Below, piece after piece: positions 43,656-52,240 of a stretch of DNA of 64,000 nt. Source of the stretch: Exiguobacterium sp. Leaf196 (GTDB taxonomy: Bacteria > Bacillota > Bacilli > Exiguobacteriales > Exiguobacteriaceae); the NCBI RefSeq assembly GCF_001423965.1, contig NZ_LMPV01000012.1, positions 101,143 through 165,142 on the forward strand. Direction: 5' to 3'. The position numbers and the translations under genes were made by a program. Numbering within the stretch: position 1 is the stretch's first letter; every line of letters begins with the position of its first letter. The notes under the pieces are model-generated. The model saw nothing but the letters and a program-made list of their open reading frames with translations, was not told where the DNA came from and did no database searches.

Positions 43656-44471
43656 TCAAGACTGGACTGTACGATGTGCAGCGTGATCAGTTGGTCCGAC
43701 GTATTCATTCAAACGGAATGAATGACGAATCGCAGAAGTGATAAAAGATTTTGCTGTACGGACAGCAGCTTCTACCGATGCACCTTTTGCGAGTTCGGCC
43801 GTGATTGCTGCAGAGTACGTGCAGCCGGCACCGTGCGTGTACGGTGTCTCGATTCGTTCGTCCTCAATCAGGATAAACTCTTTTCCGTCATAAAGCACGT
43901 CAACTGCTTGTGGATGGTCAATCTTACTGCCACCTTTAACAAGAACGTATTGCGCACCTTTTTCATGAATCCGCGCTGCTGCAAGTTTCATTTCGTCTAT
44001 CGTTGCTGGCGTTTTACCAAGACCCGATAATTGACCTGCTTCAAAGACGTTCGGTGTGACGACTGTCGCAAGTGGTGTCAAGATATCACGAAGTGCGTTC
44101 GCTGTATCAGGGTTTAGCACCTCATCCTCGCCTTTACAGACCATAACAGGATCGATGACGACGTTTTGGACGCCGGATGATTTGATTTTTTCGGCAACGG
44201 CTTCAATGATTTCGACAGTCGGGAGCATTCCCGTCTTCATCGCATCAACACCAATACCTCCAAGGACCGTGTGGATTTGTGTCCGGACGAGTTCTGTGTC
44301 GATTGGGTAAACCGCATGATGCCAAGAGTGATCAGGATCTTGAGCGACGATGACCGTCAAGGCATTCATTCCGTAGACGCCAAGTTCTTGGAACGTCTTT
44401 AAATCAGCTTGAATGCCAGCTCCACCACTCGTGTCGGAACCAGCAATCGTTAAGGCTTTACGTTTTGTCAT
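43656..44471 (-). CDS. pdxK: Pyridoxal/pyridoxine kinase (ThiD-like PdxK)
   Basis: A 271-residue ribokinase-fold enzyme that phosphorylates vitamin B6 vitamers. ALTIAGSDTSGGAGIQADLK is the N-terminal substrate motif shared with ThiD, VVIDPVMVCKGEDEVL is characteristic, and TPYTHGAGCTYSAAI carries the catalytic region. The close match in order and length to Bacillus PdxK (once called ThiD) and the absence of other thiamine genes favour the B6 role. AGGAGG precedes ATG. Confidence 0.9.
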   Translation of the reverse strand: MTKRKALTIAGSDTSGGAGIQADLKTFQELGVYGMNALTVIVAQDPDHSWHHAVYPIDTELVRTQIHTVLGGIGVDAMKTGMLPTVEIIEAVAEKIKSSGVQNVVIDPVMVCKGEDEVLNPDTANALRDILTPLATVVTPNVFEAGQLSGLGKTPATIDEMKLAAARIHEKGAQYVLVKGGSKIDHPQAVDVLYDGKEFILIEDERIETPYTHGAGCTYSAAITAELAKGASVEAAVRTAKSFITSAIRHSFRLNEYVGPTDHAAHRTVQS

Positions 44472-44544
44472 GGGGCATTCCTCCTAAAGAAATAGACAAT
44501 CCTTCTTGTTCTTCATGATAGCGAATTATGGGAAAAACAACAAC

Positions 44545-44566
44545 TGTCGACGCTTCTAGCGTAGAC
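44545..44566. promoter_or_regulatory. Inverted repeat upstream of pdxK
   Basis: TGTC-g-ACGCT-tct-AGCGT-a-GACA forms a 9-bp interrupted stem 75 bp upstream of pdxK. Candidate operator or a second small hairpin beside the pit terminator. Confidence 0.35.
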
Positions 44567-44600
44567 AAAACCCCACCTATCTTGAATAGGCGGGGTGCGT
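44567..44600 (-). terminator. Terminator of the phosphate transport operon
   Basis: Minus strand CACCCCGCCTAT-tcaag-ATAGGTGGGG then TTTTG. Confidence 0.85.
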
Positions 44601-44602
44601 AC

Positions 44603-45607
44603 TTATTTAATGAATAAGAAGTCGAGAATATAGTAGATCATAGCAGCTAAAGCCATTGAAATCGGCAATGTGATGACCCATGTGATAAGCATGCGTTGCG
44701 CTGTTCCCCACTTGACACCTTTCTTACGGTGCGATGTACCTACACCTAAGATGGCAGATGAGATGACGTGTGTCGTCGAAACAGGAAGATGAATCGCCGT
44801 TGCACCAAAAATGATTGCTGCTGATGTTAAGTCAGCTGCTACACCATTGACTGGACGGATTTTCATAATTTGACCACCGACGGTTTTGATGATGCGCCAT
44901 CCACCGACAGATGTTCCGAGACCCATTGCGATCGCACAGGAAAGTTTAACCCAAGTGGCAACTTCGTGATCCGTTTGGAAACCAGACGAAATCAAAGCGA
45001 GTGTGATGATCCCCATCGCTTTTTGCGCATCATTCGTACCGTGTGTGTACGATTGTAATGCAGCAGTTGCGATTTGGACGTGGCGGAAGCGACGATTCGT
45101 TTTCGCCAAATTTCCTTTTTTGAAGATGATTTTAAAGACTGCATATACGATGAAACCGAGTGTAAAGGCGAGTACTGGTGAAATCAGCAAAGCTTCAACG
45201 ATTTTCAAGAACCCTTTTGCTTCGATGCCACCAAATCCAACAGAGGCAACAGCTGCACCAGCAATCGAACCAATCAGTGTATGCGACGAACTTGACGGAA
45301 TACCAAAGTACCAAGTCAAGAGATTCCAAGCAATGGCTGAAATCAAGGCAGCGATGACGACATAGCTCCCGTGTTCAAGTGTTGACGGGTCAACGATGTC
45401 ACCAGAGATCGTTTTTGCGACTCCAGTGAATGTGATTGCACCTAGGAAGTTCATCGATGCAGCCAAAATGATGGCATGGCGTGGTTTCAAAGCGCGAGTC
45501 GATACAGCAGTCGCGATTGAGTTCGCTGTATCGTGGAAACCGTTGATGAAGTCGAAGCTAAGTGCGAGAATCACGATTATGGCGGTGATGATAAACAGGC
45601 TATCCAT
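44603..45607 (-). CDS. pit: Inorganic phosphate transporter, PiT family
   Basis: A 334-residue membrane transporter for phosphate, probably as a metal-phosphate complex with protons. The two inverted PiT signatures are present: FINGFHDTANSIATAVST (residue ~19) and SYTHGTNDAQKAMGIITLAL (~190), each with the Gly-x-x-Asp-x-x-Asn core. About ten membrane segments. It lies 16 bp after the DUF47 gene and is co-transcribed with it. Confidence 0.94.
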   Translation of the reverse strand: MDSLFIITAIIVILALSFDFINGFHDTANSIATAVSTRALKPRHAIILAASMNFLGAITFTGVAKTISGDIVDPSTLEHGSYVVIAALISAIAWNLLTWYFGIPSSSSHTLIGSIAGAAVASVGFGGIEAKGFLKIVEALLISPVLAFTLGFIVYAVFKIIFKKGNLAKTNRRFRHVQIATAALQSYTHGTNDAQKAMGIITLALISSGFQTDHEVATWVKLSCAIAMGLGTSVGGWRIIKTVGGQIMKIRPVNGVAADLTSAAIIFGATAIHLPVSTTHVISSAILGVGTSHRKKGVKWGTAQRMLITWVITLPISMALAAMIYYILDFLFIK

Positions 45608-45623
45608 CTCGTTAGCTCCTCAC

Positions 45624-46241
45624 TTAAGCGTTTTTCATGATGATCGTTTCAATGACGTTAGCTGCGTCTTGGCAGTAGTCCGCGATTGATTCGAGCGATT
45701 CATAGATTTCTTTGTATTGAATGATTTTAATTGGATCTGTTTCTGTTGCGAACAATGCTTTGATTGATTTACGGCGTAAGTTGTCACAAATCGTCTCTTG
45801 TTCTTTGATTTTAATGACGTGTTCACGCATCGGTTGCAATTTACGTGCAACAAGAAGATCCATTGACGTTGCGAGTTCTGAAACAGCGATGTTGATTTCA
45901 TCAACGAACTTAATCATGTGCTCGTCTGCTTGAACGATATTGTAGATTTCGAAAATAGCAGAACATTCTTCAAAGCCATCTAAGACGTCATCGAGTGCGT
46001 TAGCGAGTGCGAGTAAGTCTTCGCGATCGATTGGCGTGATGAACGCGTTGTTCAAGTCGATGATCAACTGATGCATCAAATCGTCCCCAGCTGTTTCGAA
46101 GTCTTTTACTTTATGTGCAAATTCTTTTACATCCGCGATGCCGTTGATTTTAAAGTCAACGAAGAATTGCGAAGTCGTTTTTAAGTGTCCTGCGATTTCT
46201 GATAATTTAACTGCGAATGGATCTTGTTTTTTACTAAACAT
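45624..46241 (-). CDS. ykaA: DUF47 PiT accessory protein (PhoU-like, YkaA)
   Basis: A 205-residue all-helical protein of the DUF47/PhoU-like family: FSKKQDPFAVKLSEIAGHLK at the N terminus, E-x-x-x-D motifs such as FETAGDDLMHQLI and metal-type acidic clusters (ALANALDDVLDGFEEC). DUF47 proteins regulate or stabilise the adjacent PiT transporter. ATG at 46241 is chosen because GGAGG lies 8 nt upstream; an in-frame ATG 15 nt earlier overlaps that site. Confidence 0.9.
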   Translation of the reverse strand: MFSKKQDPFAVKLSEIAGHLKTTSQFFVDFKINGIADVKEFAHKVKDFETAGDDLMHQLIIDLNNAFITPIDREDLLALANALDDVLDGFEECSAIFEIYNIVQADEHMIKFVDEINIAVSELATSMDLLVARKLQPMREHVIKIKEQETICDNLRRKSIKALFATETDPIKIIQYKEIYESLESIADYCQDAANVIETIIMKNA

Positions 46242-46343
46242 TTCTTCTGCCTCCATATTAAGAACAAGAATAGAATAGTGAAGCAACTTCACGAGTTCGA
46301 TTGTAGCAGACGGTATTGTAAAAGAATACATTTATGAAGCGTC

Positions 46344-46370
46344 TTTACGAAATCTTAATAAATCTTAATA
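46344..46370. promoter_or_regulatory. PhoP-box-like repeats upstream of ykaA-pit
   Basis: TTTACG (46344), TTAATA (46355) and TTAATA (46365) recur with 10-11-bp periodicity, similar to the TTAACA-type repeats bound by PhoP. AATCTTAATA is repeated exactly in tandem at 46351-46370. Suggestive given the phosphate operon; not conclusive. Confidence 0.35.
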
Positions 46371-46449
46371 TGAAGGTGATTGTAGATTTAATAAATTATC
46401 TGACAATAGGAGATTACATGTGTACTTAATTGAAATAGGTTGGATTGCG

Positions 46450-46483
46450 TTGTGATTACAAGCGAATGTCTTGTGATTGTAAG
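46450..46483. repeat. Two 13-bp direct repeats 21 bp apart
   Basis: TTGTGATTACAAG (46450-46462) and TTGTGATTGTAAG (46471-46483) differ at two positions and start exactly two helix turns apart, 100 bp upstream of the CBS-protein gene. Candidate sites for a dimeric activator. Confidence 0.4.
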
Positions 46484-46582
46484 AATAAAAGCGCATCAGA
46501 AGTGGGAAAAGAGGATATGGCGTATGAAAATCGAATGATATGATTAAGTCTGCGTAATTAGGTAAAAGAGGAGGATTTTATT

Positions 46583-47221
46583 ATGCTCGTTCAAAGTTTA
46601 TGTATCCCGAAGCACCAATGTGTCACGATTTCCGAAACAGCGACGATCCGTGAAGCGCTTGACACGCTTGAAAAAACCGGATACCGATGTGTCCCGGTTC
46701 TTAGTCAGACAGGACAGGATTTCAAGGGGAATATCTATAAGATGCACATTTATCGTCATGGGATGAATGGTGGCAGTTTAGACGACAATGTCATGTCGCT
46801 GATTAAGAATACATCCAAATACATCTATACAGGAAGTAATTTCTTTGAAGTCTTCTTCTCAATTAAGGAATTACCGTATATTGCGGTCTTAAATGACGAC
46901 GGTCATTTCTTCGGTATCTTACCGCACGGGAAGATGCTTGGAATGCTTGAGGAAGCGTGGAATCGTGATTCGGGAAGTTACGTCTTAACGGTAGCCTTAA
47001 GTGAACAAAAAGGGGCGCTCGAGAAAATTTCGAAGATCGTTAACAAATATTCAACGGTGGCGAGTCTGATGACTCTCGATGCAAAGAGTAGTGTCATGCG
47101 TCGCGTATTAATTACGTTACCAACGGATTGTGACGAGAAGACGAAGAAAAAAATCGTGAAGAAACTTGACGACAAGGGTCTTCGTGTCGTCGCTGTTGAA
47201 GATTTAGCTGTTCGTGTATAA
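46583..47221 (+). CDS. cbpA: CBS-ACT domain c-di-AMP-binding protein, CbpA-like
   Basis: A 212-residue protein with a CBS pair (residues ~10-125; IREALDTLEKTGYRCVPVLS and ELPYIAVLNDDGHFFGILPH) and a C-terminal ACT domain (SYVLTVALSEQKGALEKISK). This CBS-ACT architecture matches the c-di-AMP receptor CbpA of Listeria. The ligand is inferred from family. ATG follows GAGGAGG. Monocistronic, ended by the terminator at 47231. Confidence 0.82.
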   Translation: MLVQSLCIPKHQCVTISETATIREALDTLEKTGYRCVPVLSQTGQDFKGNIYKMHIYRHGMNGGSLDDNVMSLIKNTSKYIYTGSNFFEVFFSIKELPYIAVLNDDGHFFGILPHGKMLGMLEEAWNRDSGSYVLTVALSEQKGALEKISKIVNKYSTVASLMTLDAKSSVMRRVLITLPTDCDEKTKKKIVKKLDDKGLRVVAVEDLAVRV

Positions 47222-47230
47222 TGGACCCGC

Positions 47231-47259
47231 ATAAGACCAGTCATGACTGGTCTTTTTTT
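47231..47259 (+). terminator. Terminator after cbpA
   Basis: AAGACCAGTCATGACTGGTCTT, a perfect palindrome, followed by TTTTT. Confidence 0.9.
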
Positions 47260-47280
47260 GAGGGAAAGGAAGGATAGACG

Positions 47281-48051
47281 ATGAAACTATTAGTAGTAGG
47301 AGCAGGTGCGATGAGTGAGGCGCTCGTTCAAGGGTGGGTCGCTTCTGGATTTAAGCGTGAGGACATTACGATGACGAATCGCAGTGGTGGAGCACGCTTG
47401 ACGGAAGTCGCGGCGCGACACGGCATTCAAACAGTCGAGCAAGAAGATGTCTCCTTATATGATGTCGTCATGCTTGGCATGCAACCCGATGGTGTACTTG
47501 CCTACGTAGCAAACCAACAATGGACGCATCAAACGATCGTTTCGATTGCGGCTCATATTACACCGGACGAAATCGAACGGTTAACGGAACGTCCGACAGT
47601 TGCTGTCATGCCGAATACACCCGTTGCCCATCGATTAGGAATGACTGGACTATGGTTCGGCTCACGCGTGAACGAAGAGATCCGAAGTGTAGTCGAGGCA
47701 TTATTTGAACGTGTCGGAGAAATCGCGGAGGCAAATGAAACAACGATGCCAGCGTTCATGGCGGCAGCTGGATGTAGTCCAGCATTCTTCTATGAAATCG
47801 TAGCTGGTATGGTACCAGTTTTGACGGATGCCGGTTTTGAAGAGGGAAATGCACGTCGAATCGTTGCTCAAGCGATGAAAGGTTCAGCTGAAATTCTCAT
47901 GCGTTCTAATGAGAGCACAGATCGTCTCATTGCTGACGTTGCAGCACCTGGTGGACCGACGGATCGTGGTGTCCAAGTGTTACGGGAGCGTCACCTGTTC
48001 GAAACGATGCAAGCGGCGCTACGAGAGAGTGCACGTGAAGCAAACGAATAA
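47281..48051 (+). CDS. proC: Pyrroline-5-carboxylate reductase family protein
   Basis: A 256-residue ProC homologue that would reduce pyrroline-5-carboxylate to proline with NAD(P)H. The Rossmann turn is LLVVGAGAMSEALVQGWVAS, VAVMPNTPV is the conserved substrate-side motif and DVAAPGGPTDRGVQVL near residue 222 fits the C-terminal ProC signature (V-x-S-P-G-G-T-T). GGAAGG-type site precedes ATG. Bacillota often carry several ProC paralogues; proline synthesis is likely but not certain. Confidence 0.88.
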   Translation: MKLLVVGAGAMSEALVQGWVASGFKREDITMTNRSGGARLTEVAARHGIQTVEQEDVSLYDVVMLGMQPDGVLAYVANQQWTHQTIVSIAAHITPDEIERLTERPTVAVMPNTPVAHRLGMTGLWFGSRVNEEIRSVVEALFERVGEIAEANETTMPAFMAAAGCSPAFFYEIVAGMVPVLTDAGFEEGNARRIVAQAMKGSAEILMRSNESTDRLIADVAAPGGPTDRGVQVLRERHLFETMQAALRESAREANE

Positions 48052-48061
48052 TCCACTTCAG

Positions 48062-48099
48062 AACGCTTACGTATAATAAAATGCGTAAGCGTTTTTTTT
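48062..48099 (+). terminator. Terminator after proC
   Basis: AACGCTTACG pairs with CGTAAGCGTT around a 12-nt loop and is followed by a run of T's. Confidence 0.85.
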
Positions 48100-48108
48100 G
48101 TTCACGAA

Positions 48109-48124
48109 AGTTTCACGTGAAACA
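48109..48124. promoter_or_regulatory. parS-like centromere sequence
   Basis: AGTTTCACGTGAAACA matches the ParB/Spo0J target TGTTNCACGTGAAACA at every position but the first, and its core GTTTCACGTGAAAC is a perfect palindrome. It lies between proC and the TetR gene. A TetR-type operator is the main alternative. Confidence 0.55.
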
Positions 48125-48136
48125 TAAGCAAAGCGA

Positions 48137-48165
48137 TTGCATCTCGAAATGAGAATCCGTACACT
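48137..48165 (+). promoter_or_regulatory. Promoter of the tetR-RND operon
   Basis: TTGCAT (48137-48142) and TACACT (48160-48165) with a 17-bp spacer. Confidence 0.65.
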
Positions 48166-48175
48166 ATAAAAAGAA

Positions 48176-48189
48176 ACCGTCCAGACGGT
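48176..48189. promoter_or_regulatory. TetR-type operator candidate
   Basis: ACCGTC-CA-GACGGT is a perfect inverted repeat just downstream of the promoter and 33 bp before the TetR start, the position expected for autorepression. Confidence 0.5.
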
Positions 48190-48221
48190 ACAGTAAAATA
48201 GATAGGAAAAGGGGGAGGCTT

Positions 48222-48779
48222 TTGGCTAGTGCAAAAGCACAAGAGACACGTCGCCGGATTCTTGAAGCAACGACAGCGATCATATTGCAACAAGGCTTTA
48301 CTCAGCTAACGCTCGATGAAGTCGCGAAACAGGCAAATGTCTCGAAAGGTGGACTATTGTATCATTTTGCTTCGAAAGAAGCGTTGCTGATGGGAGTCAT
48401 CGAAGCGCAAGAAGCACGTCAATTTGAACTGTACGAACAGCATCAGTTGACGATGGGACCGATGGAAGCGTTCGTGACGTTGCAAATCCAGCAGCAAGAG
48501 GAATTCCACCTCGACATGGATGCGCTTCTTTACTTATTGTCCTTGTTAAAGGATCACGCGACGTTCGTCGAGGAACGAAAGCGACAAGTTGAGCATTTCT
48601 TCCGCCAACTGACAGAACAGATGGATCCGGTTGAGGTGTTATCGATTCGTTTTACATTAGACGGTTTGAAACTGTCGGAGCATTTTCAGTTCGGTGCACC
48701 TTCTCCGACTATCCGACAACGATTGATTCAGCAATTAATAGAACGTGCACGACAATTAGACAAGCAAATTGAAGAGTGA
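48222..48779 (+). CDS. TetR/AcrR family transcriptional regulator
   Basis: A 185-residue repressor. The N-terminal HTH is RRRILEATTAIILQQGFTQL then LDEVAKQANVSKGGLLYHFA; the C-terminal ligand domain is variable and resembles the TetR_C group that controls efflux pumps. TTG start at 48222 with GGGGGAGG upstream. It is followed without a gap by the RND pump gene, which it most likely represses together with itself. Confidence 0.9.
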   Translation: MASAKAQETRRRILEATTAIILQQGFTQLTLDEVAKQANVSKGGLLYHFASKEALLMGVIEAQEARQFELYEQHQLTMGPMEAFVTLQIQQQEEFHLDMDALLYLLSLLKDHATFVEERKRQVEHFFRQLTEQMDPVEVLSIRFTLDGLKLSEHFQFGAPSPTIRQRLIQQLIERARQLDKQIEE

Positions 48780-48793
48780 AGGAGAACCATACG

Positions 48794-49675
48794 ATGAAAA
48801 AGATCATCCAGTTTTCGGTGAACAATAAGTTTGCCCTCTGGCTTATGACGATCATCATCACAGTTGCCGGTATTTATGCGGGAACATCGATGAAGCTTGA
48901 GACATTGCCAGACATCACGACACCAACCGTGTCCGTGACGACGATTTATCCGGGTGCTACACCAGAACAGGTTTTAGATGAAGTCAGTCGAGAACTTGAA
49001 AGTAAGGTCGAAAATTTACCAGGTGTCGATACTGTACGTTCGACGTCCTTCCAAAATGCATCGAACTTACAAATTGACTACAACTTCAGTACAGACATGG
49101 AAGAAGCAGAGCAAAAGGTAAAAGAAGCTCTTTCAAACGTAGAACTACCAGAAGGTGTCCAAGAGCCACAAGTATCACGGATTTCCTTTGATGCATTTCC
49201 AGTCATCGGATTCGCTGTCTCAGACAAGGAACGCTCTCTGTCTGAGTTGACGAAACTCGTCGAAAACGAACTTCAACCGAAGCTTGAGGGAATCGAAGGT
49301 GCTCAAACGGTTCAAGTTGCAGGTCAAGAAATTCGTCGAATTGAGATTCAATTTGATGAGAAAAAACTCGAACGTTACGGTTTAACAGAAGAGAATGCGA
49401 AACAATTAATTCAAGCTAATGATTCACGTTTAGCGCTTGGTTTGTACGAGCTAGGAGATAAAGAACAGGCAGTTGTACTAGATGGAAAAGCAACGACGGT
49501 CAAAGAATTAAAAGATCTTCGTCTTCCATATACACCGCCAGAAGCGAATACTCCTGAAGCAGGGCAAGCAGGGCAAGCAGGGCAAGCAGGGCAAGCAGGG
49601 CAAGCAGGGCAAGCAGGGCAAGCAGGGCAAGCAGGGCAAGCAGGGCAAGCAGGGCATCCCAAACGACACCGTTGA
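48794..49675 (+). pseudogene. RND efflux transporter, N-terminal fragment before a frameshift
   Basis: A 293-residue fragment of an AcrB/SwrC-type RND pump. It has the first membrane helix (FALWLMTIIITVAGIYAG), then the porter-domain start LPDITTPTVSVTTIYPGATP and VSRISFDAFPVIGFAVS. At residues ~256-288 the frame enters a tandem GGGCAAGCA repeat coding for Gly-Gln-Ala, and ends at TGA 49673-49675 after HPKRHR. The downstream fragment continues the same protein in another frame, so this is a broken gene. ATG at 48794 follows GGAG. TetR upstream. Confidence 0.88.
49559..49656 (+). repeat. 9-bp tandem repeat (GGGCAAGCA)n within the RND gene
   Basis: Ten perfect copies of GGGCAAGCA run from 49562 to 49651, flanked by a partial copy on each side. 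In the pump frame they encode Gly-Gln-Ala. The 9-bp unit keeps frame when whole units are gained or lost, but the final copy is cut short (GGGCA then TCCC), which is consistent with loss of 4 nt. A second small repeat, ACCAACACAAGT, follows at ~49709-49732. Confidence 0.95.
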
Positions 49676-52020
49676 CAGGTGCTACGTCGGGACAAGCAAC
49701 TCAAGCACCAACACAAGTACCAACACAAGTACCAACTGTCACGTTGTCGCAAGTCGCGACGATTGAAGACAAAGGGATTGAAGAATCGATTTCTCGTTCG
49801 AATGGCGAAAGATCGATCGGTGTTCAAGTGACGAAATCGCAGGACGCAAATACGGTTGATGTCGTCAATGGCGTCAAGCAGACGATTAAAGACTTTGAAA
49901 AAGAAAACGGTTCGGTCAATGCATCTGTGACACTTGATCAAGGAAAACCAATCGAGGAATCCGTTTCAACGATGATTAGTAAGGCACTGATTGGTGCATT
50001 ATTTGCCATCGTCATCATTTTGCTGTTCCTTCGAAACATCAAATCAACGATCATCGCAGTCATTTCGATTCCACTATCTCTTCTGATGGCGATTCTTGTG
50101 CTGAAGCAGATGGATATTTCTTTAAATATCATGACGCTTGGGGCAATGACGGTCGCAATTGGTCGAGTCGTTGATGATTCCATCGTCGTCATCGAAAATA
50201 TTTACCGTCGTTTGACGGATCCGACAGAAAAGTTAAAAGGAAAAGAACTGATCATCAGTGCAACACGAGAAGTATTCATTCCAATCGCATCGTCAACGGT
50301 CGTTACGATTGCTGTATTCTTACCGCTCGGATTTGTTACGGGATTCGTCGGAGAACTCTTCTTACCGTTCGCATTGACAGTCGTCTTTGCACTATTTGCG
50401 TCCTTGATCGTAGCGGTCACGGTCGTTCCGATGTTTGCGGACTCGCTCTTTAAGCGCGGTAAGGCACCAAAACCAGAAAAAGAAGAAGGTGGGAAGTTAG
50501 CGAACGGTTATCGTCGTATGCTGAATTGGTCGTTGAACCATAAATTCATCGTCTTTGGACTATCCGTCCTACTATTGATCGGAAGTTTTGCACTTGTACC
50601 AACAATTGGTGTCAACTTCTTGAATCAAGAAGGAGAAAAAACACTATATGTCACGTACAATCCAAAACCAGGACAAACGTTGGATGATTCGTTAAAAGCA
50701 GCTGATCAAGCAGAAGATTATTTCAACAAACAAAAAAATATCGACAATCTTCAGTTTACCGTCGGTGGAGAAAATCCATTGAACCCAGGGAATACAAAAC
50801 AAGGTGTCTTCATCGTCCAGTATGATCCAGACACAGAAGATTTCGCAGATGTTAAACAGACAGCAATCAAGCAGTTGAATGCCGACATTCCGACAGGAGA
50901 ATGGAAAGAGCAAGACTTTAGTGGTGGAGCTGCGTCGTCAGGTGTCTCGTACTCGATCTTCGCGAATAACATTGAAGATTTAGAAAAAGTTACACCGAAA
51001 TTCGTCGATGCGATCGAAGGCGAAACGAAATATGTTCGAAAAGTAACGACAGATTTAAAAGAAGCTTATACGCAGTATACGTTCGAAGTCGATCAGCAAA
51101 AAGCGGCTGAGTTCGGTGTTTCAACAGCACAACTCGCACAAGGTATCGCGAATGTCCAAGGTGAGGAAAAACCACTTTCTACTATTAAGGTGGATGGGAA
51201 GGAACTCGATGTCATCGTTCCAAACGAACAAACGACATATGATTCGATACGAGACTTGGAAGAGACAGATGTCGTGACACCACTTGGTGTTCGTAAACTG
51301 TCCGATTTTGTTGAAGTGAAAAAAGGAACGACACCTGACTCACTCAACGAACGCGATGGAAAACTCGTTGCTACTGTGACAGCAGAACTGAAAACGGATA
51401 AAGCAACAGAAGCTTCTCAAGCGATTGAAAAATCCGTCAAGAATATCGATCGTCCAACGGGTGTCTCATATGAGCAAGGCGGAGTTACTGAACAGATCCA
51501 AGAATCATTCACACAACTCGGTCTAGCAATGGCAGCAGCTGTAGCCATCGTCTATCTCGTCCTTGTCATTACGTTCGGAGGAGCATTGACGCCACTCGTC
51601 ATCTTGTTCTCACTTCCATTCGCAATCATCGGTGGGCTCGTTGCACTTCTGATTACAGGCGAGACGATTTCTGTATCGTCCTTAATCGGTGCCTTGATGT
51701 TGATTGGGATCGTCGTGACAAATGCGATCGTCTTGATCGACCGTGTCATTCATAAAGAAGCAGAAGGTTTATCGACGCGTCAAGCACTACTCGATGCAGC
51801 AGGTACACGTTTACGTCCAATCTTGATGACAGCCCTTGCGACGATCGGTGCCCTTGCACCACTCGCCCTTGGACTCGAAGGTGGCGCATTAATTTCAAAA
51901 GGATTAGGCGTGACGGTCATCGGTGGACTTACAAGTTCGACATTGTTGACACTTCTTATCGTTCCAATCGTGTACGAATTCTTAGCACGTTTCCGAAAAA
52001 AGAAGTCAATTGATTCTTGA
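49672..52020 (+). pseudogene. RND efflux transporter, C-terminal fragment after a frameshift
   Basis: A frame of 782 codons from TTG at 49672 that continues the RND pump: VTLSQVATIEDKGIEESIS, membrane helices 2-6 with the proton-relay AIGRVVDDSIVVIENIYRRL, the second porter domain, and helices 7-12 with FSLPFAIIGGLVALLITGE. Its open frame extends back through the repeat as Arg-Ala-Ser. Adding 4 nt (AGCA) after 49656 would fuse it with the N-terminal fragment into one ~1,080-residue pump. No ribosome site precedes 49672, so independent translation is doubtful. Confidence 0.88.
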
Positions 52021-52045
52021 AAAAACGATTAAATCACTAAAACGG

Positions 52046-52097
52046 ACAGATATGCAGAAATGGCGAGAATAAGCCATTCAGCATATCTGTTTTTTTG
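52046..52097 (+). terminator. Terminator after the RND gene
   Basis: ACAGATATGC pairs with GCATATCTGT, with an inner AATGGC/GCCATT helix, followed by TTTTTTTG. Confidence 0.85.
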
Positions 52098-52240
52098 TTT
52101 TGTTACAAAAGTATTACAAGAAAGAATTCGCGTTAAATAATTGTAACATGATGAAAATCTGGAACGTGATAGGATAAAAACAGAAATTATCTGACAATTC
52201 AAGTGCATATTATACTCATACATAAGAGGAGAATGAATCG

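Larger units (their letters stand above)
46242..46582. other. 341-bp intergenic region between ykaA and the CBS-protein gene
   Basis: No coding frame longer than ~20 codons was found. It holds the divergent promoters, the tandem TTAATA repeats (46344-46370) near ykaA and two 13-bp direct repeats (46450-46483) near the CBS gene. No convincing -35/-10 pair could be fixed for either gene. Confidence 0.5.

Noticed and set aside
49559..49656. Tandem repeat as a CRISPR array
   Set aside because: Units are contiguous 9-mers without spacers and lie inside a coding gene.
49411..49941. Minus-strand frame rich in Cys-Pro-Ala across the RND repeat
   Set aside because: It is the mirror of the GGGCAAGCA tandem repeat; no ribosome site and no protein-like sequence outside the repeat.
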